Assembly: GCF_004027225.2 (NCBI RefSeq)
Contig: NC_044277.2
Coordinates: forward strand, 94,252,283-94,316,282
Length of the DNA stretch: 64,000 nucleotides
Direction of reading: 5' to 3'
Source of the DNA: Strigops habroptila
Lineage: Eukaryota > Chordata > Aves > Psittaciformes > Psittacidae
The notes beneath the pieces were generated by a model. That model saw only the letters and a list, made by a program, of their open reading frames with translations. It was not told the DNA's origin and made no database searches. Positions 25,542-37,418 of the stretch are shown piece by piece; position 1 is the first letter of the stretch, and the number at the start of each line of letters is the position of its first letter. Both the position numbers and the translations under genes were made by a program.

Positions 25542-28500
25542 GTTTTATTGTCCACCAGATGTCCCAGCTTGTAATACTTGCTGCTAGATTTCAGGTCACC
25601 CAAGGTTCAGGCACATTTAGAAATCAATTGTTCTTGGATGGCCAACCCTGTGACAGTGGCCGAGGCACTTGGGCCCTGGGCTTCATCCCACTGGGAGCTG
25701 GGGGAGCTCTGCTGTAGAGAAAGCGATGTGCTTTTGTGTTATGAATATCACAGGCACCCTAAACAGATAATTACCACTACAGCTCAGGGGAAGAGCTGGA
25801 AAGAGCTGGAGTGGAAGAATTCAGGCAGCATTCACCCTGCTACATAAAACCCACTAACAGGGCCCTACCAGGTTTATTTTCTTTCCTGAAAATTAACTTA
25901 TTATTATTAAAGAAAAGGTATCAAAGCACAAGGCACAACAGCCACTGCTGTTCTGCACCAGCACTCTTACTGCTCTTGATAGGGAGCTAGACCATATATC
26001 TAATGGAGCCAGTGCTTCTTCGCATATCAGGTGTAAAAATCAATGGAGCAGAATTATCAGCTGGAGATAAAACATCTTGCATTAAGAGTGCCTGCTGGTG
26101 TGCTGCACATAGCAGGTTTGAAATCAGCAGGCAATGTTTTGTTTATGGATTTTACAGTGCTGACAACTAAGGAAAGGTTGGACTGGGGGGAAGGAGAGCT
26201 TGTTTCTGCAAACACCTCCTCCTCCAGAGGAGTAAAAGGGCAACAGTGAATGGAAAGAATCTGAGCAGAACCAGGGACCCCTGCCAGAGCCACATTGAAG
26301 GCACAGCTGTAGCACACAGACCCTAGCACCAGATTCCCATTAGGATGAAATTAGAAAGCTGATGATTTTATACAAGGGTGCACCACACCCAAATTACTAT
26401 GTCTTTACTGCACAAGGTACAAAGCAACCTGAAACTTCCCGAACAGCTCAAGATGTTTCAGAGCAAATTTTTCTTAAGTGGGACCTGAGCAGCCTGTCTG
26501 AGCAACACAAGCATCTGTTTCTCACCTTCTCCGATGATTTACAAGGAGCAATATCTTGACAGGAATATTTTGCCAGGAATAATGTGCTGATATACATAAT
26601 TTACACAGTGCTGCAGAAGACAGCAAAAGTTACACGTTTGTCAGACGTCTACCTCTCGGTGTATGGTTCTTCTTCATGCACTGAATTTTTGCAACTGTAT
26701 GCAGCCAGCACTACCCCCTGGCACTTAAACTTGTAATACAATTAATAGACCAGTGACTTGATCAAAATCTTTTCCACTTGAGCTTTACTACTATTGACGC
26801 CAAAATAGGTAACAACAGAAGAAACAGAGGATTAGTCAGATACTTACTTATTTCACATAAAACCAAGAGCTCCTTCTGACTTACCAAGGGCTCAGTTTTG
26901 GAACTGTTGTCAATGTCTGTGGTGGGACTCAGCATCTGAGCTTGGGCAGAGTTTAAATCATCAGTCCAGTTGTTCTCCAAAACCTGCATTTCTCAAATTT
27001 GTTCCCACAGTTTGTCAACTCCTCCTTGCCCATTTTTCCCCTCCCAGCATTTAGATGCTCCTTAACCCTACAGTAGACTGGCCACGATGCCCACTCAAGT
27101 CTATCAGAGCCCCCTTCTACTCAACTTCTCATTTTATTATTAAGTCTCAACTTATAACCACAACCATGTCCCTTAAGTGCCCTTCAAAACTCTCGGTCCT
27201 CCTTACAGTTGTACCTGCTTTCCAGCTGACACTGACAAAGAAATGCCACCATATCCTTTGTTTATCTCTGTTTTGAAAATGTATTCCCAACTACCTCAGT
27301 AGCCAACCCATGTTTGTGTCCTCTGCCTCTTGGTGGGGCTCTAAATAGCCAACAAGGAGGAAATGGAACAACAGCTGCTCAGTTGACTAGGCTCCACTAA
27401 ATCCAGAGATGCACTGCTGCTGGTACAGGAGCTACCCAAGGATCCCCACATCTGCAGGGCCCTCTCCTATCCTGTACACCAGAAAAAGGAGAAAAGTAAC
27501 ATGGTTAGAGATACACCAGCTGCTAGCCTCAGGCTTGCTGTGACTTTGGGTCAGCTACTACATCAAACTTAACAGTCCATTTCTGACGCATCAAAGCAGC
27601 AGAAATGTTATTCAGAAATGCAGTGAGCATACATTCACCTAAAAGAGTGTGGAAAAGACCTGGGGAGAGTGAAATGCAGTGCCTTCAAACAGTTAAAGGG
27701 ATTAGGTCTGAAGAAGTTGAACCAAATTATAAACACATCAGGAGAAATACATCTGCATGTCCAGTGAGCAGAAGATCTAGCCCAGGACTTGCAAAGAGAT
27801 TGTCACTGCAAATGCACATTCTTGTGCTTTCCACACAGTTTATGTGGGATGTGATATTTGTACACACACAGGCTTCTCAGCCACCTGCCCAGTACTCACC
27901 CAGTGGCTCCTGGTTAATTACCCATAGCCTGCTCTGTGCCTGGGCTGGGTTTTCTACAATTGGAAAGCTACTTTTTCATTCCCTTTCATCAGAAGTTCCC
28001 AAAAGCTGGGGCAAGCATTGAAAGGATTAAGACAAATTTAAAAGAAAACTGAGGGGAAAAACAAACCAAAGGAACAGAGGTCGGTGGGAGGGAACAGAGG
28101 GACAAGAAGAGATACCAGTCCTCAGCGGAGCTGGGGTGTGAGAGGAGGGAGCAGGTGCAGGGAGACACATGTGCCTCCTCCATGTTCTGTGGAGGTCCCA
28201 ATAGGCTTTTCATCCTGGAGTGATACTGGCAGCATGCAGCCACTACGAAGACAAAGACAAGTCCAATCTGCTCCATGCCAGGATGGCAACGCCAGGACCA
28301 AGGCTGCCCTGGAAACCCACCCCAGCGGCAATCACTCTGCCTTTGTTGGCAGGCAGCAACACAGCACCAAGAGCCACTCCTGGCCGTTGTACAGGCTCAT
28401 ATAGACTAATCCTCTCAGAGGTTATCCTAATGAATTGCAGCTACTGGATTAGACAGGAGACAAGCTGCAGCTGAAAGCTAACCCAAATTTGCCCTTGTAA

Positions 28501-31500
28501 CTAAGCATCAGGTTTAGCTTCCAGCTATCAGAATATTTTTTTCACCGTTTTTAATCATCTGCTTTGTTGAAGTTCCATTGATTGAATGGCAGTTTTGTTT
28601 GACAAACTATAAAATTCAATTCTATCTTTTTAAGACTCAGTGTCACTTCTAGGTTATTGCTAGCTTTCACAGTTTCACTATCAGGCAGACAATAACAGGT
28701 ATTTTTCAAGCTGCAAGGACTAGAGTCCGGGGATTATAAGACAGAAAACAGTATGTGACCCAAATCTAATGGCTCAGAAGGCAAATGTAAGGAAACCGTG
28801 ATTATTTTTCAAGTCTAATTTTTAAGCCAATTTCAGGAGGTTTTGAACATTGAGGGTTGAACACTGTATCATTGCCAATTCCTTAAAACCAAATTTGTCT
28901 CCTCTGGTGTTTCAATTATGCAAACTGCACTATATCCACAGACAGACAGTGTTTACACTTTCAATAACAGATCTTAATGTCTAAGCAGACATGCAAGCAA
29001 CTGTTCTCTCACCATGGTTTCTTTGAGCATTTATGATAAAAGGTTATTATTTTCTTGGAACAGTGCAGTTGGAATTCACCCTTTAATTGCCTCTGTCATA
29101 CTTTGAATTATCTATTACCTAGGTTGTTACTAAACAGCTACTATTGGTTCTCATTTCATTTGATGTTTCAGGGAAGTGTTAATTCACTTAATTCAATGGA
29201 GTTAGGTCTTGCTTGCACCAGGAGAAAATAAGAATTAGGACTTCCATTTTCTAGCCCTCTACAGCAGGTATAGGTCTGATCTTCTCTGAGGTCCACAAAA
29301 GTCATAGTCACCCACAGGTACATTCAGAAAAAGGTAACTTGAGCCTGATTCACAGCTGTCTAACATCTGGTGAAATCAGTAAAACAAACCTGGTAGTTTC
29401 AGTTAGGCAGCTTCTGAGCAACTCACCCATATGAGTAAGAGAACGCAACAGGACAGGAGGAATATGGGAAAACCTTAAGGAGACAACAGAATGCATGGCA
29501 TTATTCATGGAATACATGAATACTACTTAGGGCTTTTTTATTTCCTGCCCCACCCTGTGTTCCTAAATGATACTTCTATTGAGCTTTTTTCTCTAGATTT
29601 CACAGTTCTCAGTCACATGTGTAACTATAGGTCATACTTTTTTTCCAATTAACAATAACTCCCTATCCACGTTATTGGTTTAAGACTCTTCAGCTCAAGG
29701 ACAGAAACAAGGCTTGCCATTCAAATCAGTATGAATATATTAGCATGTGTTGTAAACTCTAGGGAGTTTTATTCTGGGGATGTTTCACAATCTGACGCCA
29801 AATTCAGATTTGCATTCTGGGAACACCTTTACTGATTGTGATCTGACCTAAATAGTCCCAGATTGGGTGCATTTTGGAGATAAAGGCTGATAATTCTGTT
29901 GCAAATACATATGTGAAAAGGTGGTAATAGATCAAATATTCCAGACTAAAAAAAAAATCCACAAATCCTAAAGAGAAAGCCAATCTAGAAGAAAACCAAA
30001 AATTACTGTAGGAGAGGGCTACTGACAGATAAATTCAAATCACAGTTTCAAATTTTCACTTAAAAACTTTGGCACAGGAAATCTTTTTCTGATGATAGCT
30101 AAGTAGATTTGCCTCTGTACAGCTCAGTGCACTTGTAAAGCAGCAGAATGCACAGTAATGCAGCGTAATGCTTCTCTTCTTTCCCCTGATTCTCACTCTT
30201 TCCACATCACTAGCAACATGCATACTACAGTACAAATGCTTCAAATAAATCAAGGGCACAGGGTGTATGGAATAGCAAGGAAGAAACAAGTGCCTCCACA
30301 GACAGTGGTTTAGAAATCGGTGCAGCATAGGTGAAGTTTGCTTTTGCAGCTACTGAAGAGGTGTCTGCATATGGACATTACCAGCCAGAGGTCCATTGCC
30401 ATGTACCGTGATACAACATATACCCAATTATGTGTTACCTCAGTATCTGTATAGCTTCTACGCTTTAGTATAGATCACACATTCCAGTTAATTTATCCCT
30501 AGGACAGCTACGATGCCCTAGGAAGATACAGATGCACCACCATCTTCCCATAGACAGGAAATGAAGCAAATAAAATGTAAAGCCTCCACGAGGCTATATT
30601 TAATAAATAACTAAATCCTAATCAATATTTAAAAGGCAAAAAGAAGAAAGAAAAAACATACCAGAAATATGTGGAAAGAGTAGCATTCACTAGGATACAG
30701 ACTGTTTAAATAAATTTATGTTTGACTGAAGGTCCAGGTTTATTTACCTTGATGTCACTTTTATCACCTTCCTAATAATTTGATTTTTATATTTTAATGC
30801 CAGTAAGATGTACTACCCTTAAAATTAAAAGAACATCTAATTTCCCCACAAGAATGCTTAATCATCTAAACCTGGAGTGATTCTGAAACCTTCATATTAA
30901 GTATGAATCTGTAGCAGAAAAATCAAAATGACCCAGTAGGAAAACAAGCTTATGAATGCTACACGTAACTTCAGTTTATCTGTAACTAGTGTATTCAAAG
31001 GTTGGCTAATGAAACCCATACCATTTAAGTAAGGTGGTCCTCTTTTGCGTTATATTTCTTCTTACTATTCATTGCCTGCCTGGGCAATACTCTGTTAAAA
31101 TCCCATTTTAAAAACCCTGCTTGTGAGATGACACTTTAATGTAGTCAGTACTCATCTCCAGAGTTTTCCCTATGAAAGAACCACGTCTGTTCTGCGGAGA
31201 TAAAGCAAAAACACACACAGACTCAAAACCCCTTGAGAGGGGACAGAGGTTCAATGCTAATGTTTCTGTTCTCTGTGCTTCTTCATTAAGTAGTTCATTA
31301 ATTAAAAGCCTTTTTTTGGGTTTTGTTTGACAGAAGCAAAGCATTTGATCTGCTAAACCCTTTATACCTGGTCAGATGCTCATCCCTCTCATCCTCCATT
31401 ACCACAGGACTACCTGCAATCCCCCTGAAACACTGGTTCTGCTTTGGAACCCACAGGGATTTCATACAGCCTGAATTTATATTAGCTCATACAGCAAATT

Positions 31501-33581
31501 TACCTCCCCCATCCCTTGCCCCCACTTTGTCATAAGATGTCTGTTGACTCGAATTGACAAGGATATTAACAACACTGGGGAAACTTTTTCCTAGGCTTGT
31601 CTGTACAAAGTGGTACTAGTCATCTCCTGACATGTTCAGTGGCGCAGTCTAAGCACAGCTGGGCAACTGCTGCTCGAACATGAATAGTCATGATAGATGA
31701 GTTTATTTAAAGGCTATATCAAATACAGATGACTGAGTTAAAACACTGGCTTCACCAGCATCACAAGAAAGCCACCAAACCAGTGAAATACCAACCATCC
31801 CTCAGCAAGCATTGGTACTTGGCTAACAGTTAACTTTCTGACTTACTACTCTGCCCTTTCTGTTTATGTACCAAGACATGAAAGATGAGGGAGTACACAT
31901 TTAAGTCACCTGATGGCAAACATATGTCAATATTTACTTGTAATTTTTGATGCTGTTTTCACTCCCCTTCAATACAAACAATTGCTTGGAAAATAAAATT
32001 AAACCAGAGCTAGCTGGCAGGCCAACTTTGCTACATACTTCTGCAGACATGGCCTTCTTTGCAAGGATCATCCTACAGAACTTCATTCATTCAGCAGCTA
32101 AACACCAAATATTCTGCACAGTGCTGACTGTGCATCAAGCTGGCATGTCGAAAGGTGATTCATTCCTCGTATCTTAGCGTGGGACTGGAAGTGCCTCTCT
32201 CTCTTTGCACTTAATATAGCAGCACCCGAGTCAGCAAATTTGTGGATGGATAAAGATAGCAAGGCTGAATTCCTCCCTCGGCTCTGCAGCATAGACCAGC
32301 CACAGATACATGCCAGCTGTGCCAAAAAAAATGTTGATTACCAGAAAATACAGAAGACCTTGGCTGTCACAGTCAAAACCATCTTGCTCTCACATTTTAC
32401 TAAGTGAAAGTCAAGAGCAAAGGTACCTGGCAGCAGCACAAGCACAGCAGCCAAAACATGAACAGCTCCAAGAGGAGCAACACGTACAGCTCAGGGACAG
32501 GCAGGACCTTCAGGGGCTGAACAACCAACAAACCACCAGCACAGCAGCCTGTGCGGCAAACATTCCTCTCTGACGCATCTGTTCATTATAGAGATGACAG
32601 ATTCCTCTCACTTGTGGCAGCAGGATTCAACTCTGTCCCTACAAAACTGCATCCAAGATGCACAAAAATAATTAGAACAATATCACATTGCAAGATATCA
32701 GACATTCTCTAGCAGTGTTTTAGTTTTCATAACTTCCTGGTTTTACCCACTTGGTTCAATTTTCTTGGAACTTCAAACAATCTATAAAAATATTGTCTCC
32801 CACTCTAAGAAAGATTTCCAGTGACTTTGAAGACATGAAAAATAAAGAACTTCTGTTGATTTTTCCTCTCAAGAGGAAAATCTGGGTAAAAAGACAGCAG
32901 TTTCTGTCATTTATTAAAATGAGTCCATGAAATTAAAAAAAAAAAAAGAGTGCACAGCTTCATTACATGCAGTGTATACTGTAGGCAAATTTAGAATCTA
33001 AATAAGCACGTATTTTTTTTATTTTTAACTCTGAGAAGTATGCAAGAAATTGCAATGCTGCAATTGCAATTGAGGAAAAACTTAAGTATGGATTTTGCCT
33101 TTAGACATATCTCTAAAACAGGTACAAAATTAAAGCATTGAAAATGGACAGCATCTGTGTTGTCGATGTATATCAGCTAAAAGGGAGACTTATCCACAGA
33201 GTCTGCCAATATCATATGAACAGACTCCAAATGCCGATACTGATACAGAGGAAACTTGCAGTTTTAGAGTTGAAGTCTGGGAAAAAAAGTTCGCACCTTA
33301 TATGTGCTCATTATAAAGCATGAAATAAAAAAGGGACAGTGAATTTGGCCATAGTATATAGAAATTGTGAATGCTTATACCTTCTAAAAGAATTTAAAAT
33401 GTGGATTAATTCTAGAAAGCCTTTTACAATTATGATGAAATAGTTTCAAATTATAAAAAAAAAGAAAAGATGGAGCTAAAACCTTGAAAGCAAACAAAAT
33501 AAACATTAATTTTTATCCTTTCTTTCAAGCTGCTTCTTATTTATTGTCAAATACAACAGTTTATGTAAGAAAACTTCAGAA
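25542..33581. other. Unique non-coding DNA with a GC-richer patch
   Basis: No gene recognised. The part from about 27870 to 28400 is noticeably richer in G and C than its surroundings but has few CpG and contains only short, mutually overlapping open frames on both strands, so it is neither a CpG island nor a convincing exon. A MIR-like word near 27530 is too short to call. From 28500 onward the DNA is ordinary AT-rich single-copy sequence with a short A run at about 32936-32947. Confidence 0.65.
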
Positions 33582-33603
33582 TCAGTCAAATCAGTCAAAT
33601 CAG
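33582..33603 (+). repeat. 9-bp tandem repeat at the CR1 copy A junction
   Basis: Two perfect copies of TCAGTCAAA are followed by TCAG, which runs directly into the first recognisable CR1 base. The repeat therefore straddles the 5' truncation point of copy A and shares its last bases with the element. Confidence 0.85.
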
Positions 33604-35363
33604 CTAGAATTAAGCTTGGCGAGGGATATGAAAGAAAACAGGAAAGGATTCTATAGATACATGGCAAATAAAAGACAGACTAGGGACAACGTGGGCCCTC
33701 TCTGGAAGCTACGGAGAGATCTAGCTACCATGGATTTGGAGAAGGCTGAGGTTCTTAATGACTTCTTTGCCTCAGTCTTCACCAGCAAATGCTCTGGCCA
33801 CACCACGAAAGTCTTGGAAAGCAAATGCAGGGACTGTGAAAATGAAGACCTTAGGCCCACTGTAGGAGAGGATCAGGTTCGAGACCATCTTAAGAACCTG
33901 AACGTGCACAAGTCCCTGGGACCTGATGAAATCCATCCACGGGTCCTGAAGGAGCTGGCAAATTAAGTAGCTAAGCCACTATCCATCATATTTGAAAAAT
34001 CATGGCAGTCACGTGAAGTTCTTGATGACTGGAAGAAGGGAAATATAACCCCCATTTTCAAGAAAGGGAAAATGGAAGACCCAGGGAAGTACAGACCAGT
34101 CAGCCTCACCTCTGTGCCTGGCAAAATCTTGGAACAGTTTCTCCTGGAAAACATGCTAAGGCACATGAAATACAACAAGGTGGTTGGTGACAGCCAACAT
34201 GGCTTCACTAGGGGGAAATCCTGCCTGACCAATTTGGTGGCCTTCTATGCTGGAGCCACGGAACTGATGGACAGGGGCAGAGAAGTTGATGCCATCTACC
34301 TGGACTTATGCAAAGCGTTCGACACTGTCCCACATGACATCCTTGTCTCTAAATTGGAGAGACATCAATTTGATAGATGGACCACTCAGTGGATAAAGAA
34401 CCCGCTCGATGTCTGCACGCAGAGTTGTGGTAAATGGCTCGATGTCCAGTTGGAAACCTGTAACAAGTGGTATCGCTCAGGGATCGGTGTTGGGATTTGT
34501 CTTGTTCAAAGTCTTTGTCGGTGACATGGACGGTGGGATTGAGTGCGCCCTCAGCAAGTTTGCCGACGACACCAAGCTGTGTGGTTCGGCTGATACGCTG
34601 GAGGGAAGGGATGCCATCCAGAGGGACCTCGACACGCTTGTGAGGTGGGCCAATGCCAACCTTATGAAGTTTAACCAAGCCAAGTGTAAGGTCCTACACA
34701 TGGGTCGGGGCAATCCCAGGCACTGCTACAGGTTGGGCGGAGAAGAGATTCAGAGCAGCCCCGCAAAGAAGGACTTGGGGGTGTTGGTCAATGAGAAACT
34801 GAACATGAGCTGGCTTCAGTGTGCGCTTGCAGCCCAGAAAGCCAAGTGTATCCTGGGCTGCATCAAAAGATGCATGACCAGCAGGTCAAAGGAGGTGATC
34901 CTGCCCCTCTACTCTGCTCTTGTGAGACCTCACTTGGAGTACTGCGTACAGTTCTGGTGTCCTCAACATAAAAAGGACATGGAGCTGTTGGAGCGAGTCC
35001 AGAGGAGGGCCACCAGGATGATAAGAGGGCTGGAGCACCTCCCGTATGAAGACAGGCTGAGGAAGTTGGGGCTGTTCAGCCTGGAGAAGAGAAGCTACGT
35101 GAGACCTCATAGCAGCCTTCCAGTATCTGAAGGGGGTCTATAAGGATGCTGGGGAGGGACTCTTCCTTAGGGACTGTAGTGGTAGGACAAGGGGTAACGG
35201 CTTCAAACTTAAACAGGGGAAGTTTAGATTAGATATAAGGAAGAAGTTCTTTACAGTGAGGGTGGTGAAGCACTGGAATGGGTTGCCCAGGGAGGTTGTG
35301 GATGCTCCATCCCTGGCGGTGTTCAAGGCCAGGCTGAACAGAGCCTTCGACCACATGGTTTAG
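33601..35363 (+). pseudogene. CR1 ORF2 reverse transcriptase remnant (copy A)
   Basis: The retrotransposon's reverse transcriptase, which would copy CR1 RNA at a nicked chromosomal site. Recognisable in order: a leader with GFYRYM and an [14 protein letters not shown] block; [44 protein letters not shown]; motif A with [16 protein letters not shown] (its Asp at 34303-34305); motif B with QGSVLG; motif C FADD intact at 34559-34570; and the C-terminal block [12 protein letters not shown] through the [11 protein letters not shown] region. Three breaks disable it: TAA at 33964-33966, a frameshift at about 34415-34425 just before motif B, and another at about 35094-35110. Motif B has Phe where CR1 usually has Pro after QGSVLG. 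The endonuclease domain is missing. It is a non-functional fossil. Confidence 0.95.
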
Positions 35364-35450
35364 TGCAAGATGTCCCTGCCCATGGCAGTGGGTTTGGAAC
35401 TAGATGATCTTAAGGTCCTTTCCAACCCTTACTATTCTATGATTCTATAA
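33601..35450 (+). mobile_element. CR1 retrotransposon, 5'-truncated, best-preserved copy (A)
   Basis: About 1.85 kb of a CR1 LINE, from just upstream of the reverse transcriptase to the 3' terminus. It begins with CAGCTAGAATTAAGC, continues through the reverse transcriptase and C-terminal domain to a stop at 35361-35363, then a short 3' untranslated region, and ends with CTATTCTATGATTCTATA, the octamer-type terminus by which CR1 primes its own reverse transcription. The 5' two-thirds (ORF1 and the endonuclease part of ORF2) are absent, as is typical of CR1 insertions. It is closely related to copies B and C and differs from D. Confidence 0.97.
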
Positions 35451-36439
35451 ATCTGGTGACTAATGACTGCTTACATATTATGTGCATCACCACCAATATA
35501 TTTCCATTGTAGTCCCTAGCTCATGGTAAATTGCTGCTCCAACAAAGCTCTGGCAGACAAGCCCCAAAGAGGTGAGAGTTCTTATTTTTTTGCTCCCAGA
35601 TTTTAAAATGCATACAGTGAGTGCAATTCCAAGTTGTCAAAAGCAAAATCTTTTACACACACTTCAGCCTTGGAAACATTTGTTTCCAATATTCTATGAA
35701 ATTATTAATAACAGGTTTCTTTTTCTACACAAGATACAACCTTGTGCATGACAAGTATCCATGTTTAATCATTTAACCAAGGAAAATCTGTGACCTACTT
35801 GTAATAAAGCCAAGAAGAGGTAACTCATTTCAACAGTACAAGAGCCAATCCACAAAACCCTAAATCATACCACCTAGATATAAACTTAACTTCTGCTCTG
35901 AATCAGAGTATCAGTTCTTGGGGAGTATTGATCTTAGCCATGTAATAACATATTTATGAAACATAATTTTTATTTTAATGGTAGTTATGCCACTAAATAT
36001 ATTGATTATGGAATTTCAGAGTTAATGCCTTGAAAAGTTATTCTATTTGTCACAATCTGCGTATAAATTGCCACTTTTATACTAAGCAGCAAATAATGCT
36101 AGTTAAATTAAATCAACAAAATAATACATTCTATAAAGTCTATGAAACTGAAAAATTTATGATCTAACAGTCCCAGGCCACCACTCCATATGCCACAAAC
36201 CCTATGTTTCCTTAAAAAAAGAAATAAAAAAATAAAAAATTGTCTAATCAGGAAATCCAAGCAAACCTTCCCTATTTTTCAAAGCAGTCATTGAATTTAG
36301 TTTCTTTTAACACATATTCCCACTAAACTGATCATAGTTTTCAAAGAACATCTCAGCAGGTTGAAACAGCTTCATGAATGAGCTAAATAAACATATTCCA
36401 TCTGTGAATTTTCCTTTATCAATCACTGCCTGGTCTCCT

Positions 36440-36740
36440 TCCTCTCCTCTGTTTAGTCAATATTAATAATTTAATCAGAAAGACAAGCTATTTATAGGAA
36501 ATGGAAGAGTCATTATGTGTTTCCACAGTGTCTAATTAAAACAATTAATACTTAATTTTGCAGAAATTTTCTGCAACATTTGCAATGAAATTTGCTCTTT
36601 TGGTAAACGTTTGACATTTTTGATCATAAAGCAGTTACAAGCACTTTCTCAGACTCAATTCATCTGAGACATGGAATGAATATTCATGAATACTACTACT
36701 TCTAGTGCTGTTTTCATTCTCTTGATGAATGTGGCTAAAC
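36440..36740. promoter_or_regulatory. Candidate conserved non-coding element with MEF2-like and POU-like sites
   Basis: A single-copy block rich in TAAT/ATTA words. It contains CTATTTATAG at 36488-36497, which fits the MEF2 consensus, and ATGAATATTCAT at 36676-36687, a perfect 12-bp palindrome of the kind bound by POU-factor dimers. The latter overlaps a second palindrome ATTCATGAAT at 36682-36691. No open frame or transposon similarity explains the block. The site identities follow published consensus shapes. Activity and conservation are inference. Confidence 0.25.
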
Positions 36741-37377
36741 ATCCAAGAAATTTCAGAACCCACCTCAAAACTCCAAATCTTGAGATTGTGAAAGTAACTT
36801 TCCTACAGAACTTGGATTCTTTAGGCCTAAAAGAATAGAAGGAGCATAAAATAAAATAAAAGGGAAAAACCTATCAAATTTTACAGTTTCAAAAATACTT
36901 GCGGAGAAGATACAATGCAGCACGTCATAAAGACAAAAGAGTTTCTATTTTGTCCAAACTGTTTTATTCGTCACTACTGGTACCTCTTAAAATATGTATT
37001 TAAAGAAAGAGCTTCTAATATCTGCTTTCTTTGTACAACACCAAAGCTATAAAGAACTACTAATGATGGATATGAGATCTCAAAATTAACCTAGTTAAAG
37101 AAAGACTGGAATATATCTTAGAACATGACAAAAATCCCAAGTGACAAAGTTGGAGATTTATTAATTGATACAGGGGGAGAGTTAGAAGGGATTTAGATGT
37201 ATGCAGAAAGGATGTGAGACAACGACTGGCAGCAGCCAAGTCAGAATTCAGTTAAATACTACATCCAAGGAGTGTGGATGCTTTGAAGGTATCCTAGCAG
37301 GTCACTGAAGATTACTTTGTTCACAGAAGACCCACCTGTGAATCAGCATCAGCTTTTCATTTGTAGATCCAGCTGCC

Positions 37378-37418
37378 TTTTTTTTTTATTATTATTCTTT
37401 TTTTTTTTGTTTGTTTCT
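37378..37418 (+). repeat. T-rich low-complexity tract
   Basis: T10, then (ATT)3, then T12-type runs interrupted by single G residues and ending TTTGTTTGTTTCTCTC. It forms a long pyrimidine-rich stretch. A splice-acceptor role is not supported because no exon-like sequence follows. Confidence 0.85.

Noticed and set aside
27499..27575. MIR-like word (GCTGTGACTTTGGGTCAG) suggesting an ancient SINE
   Set aside because: Only about 18 bp resemble the MIR core and no flanking MIR structure is visible, so it is too short to call.
27870..28400. Possible CpG island or promoter
   Set aside because: The patch is GC-richer than its surroundings but CpG dinucleotides remain few and no exon-like sequence accompanies it.
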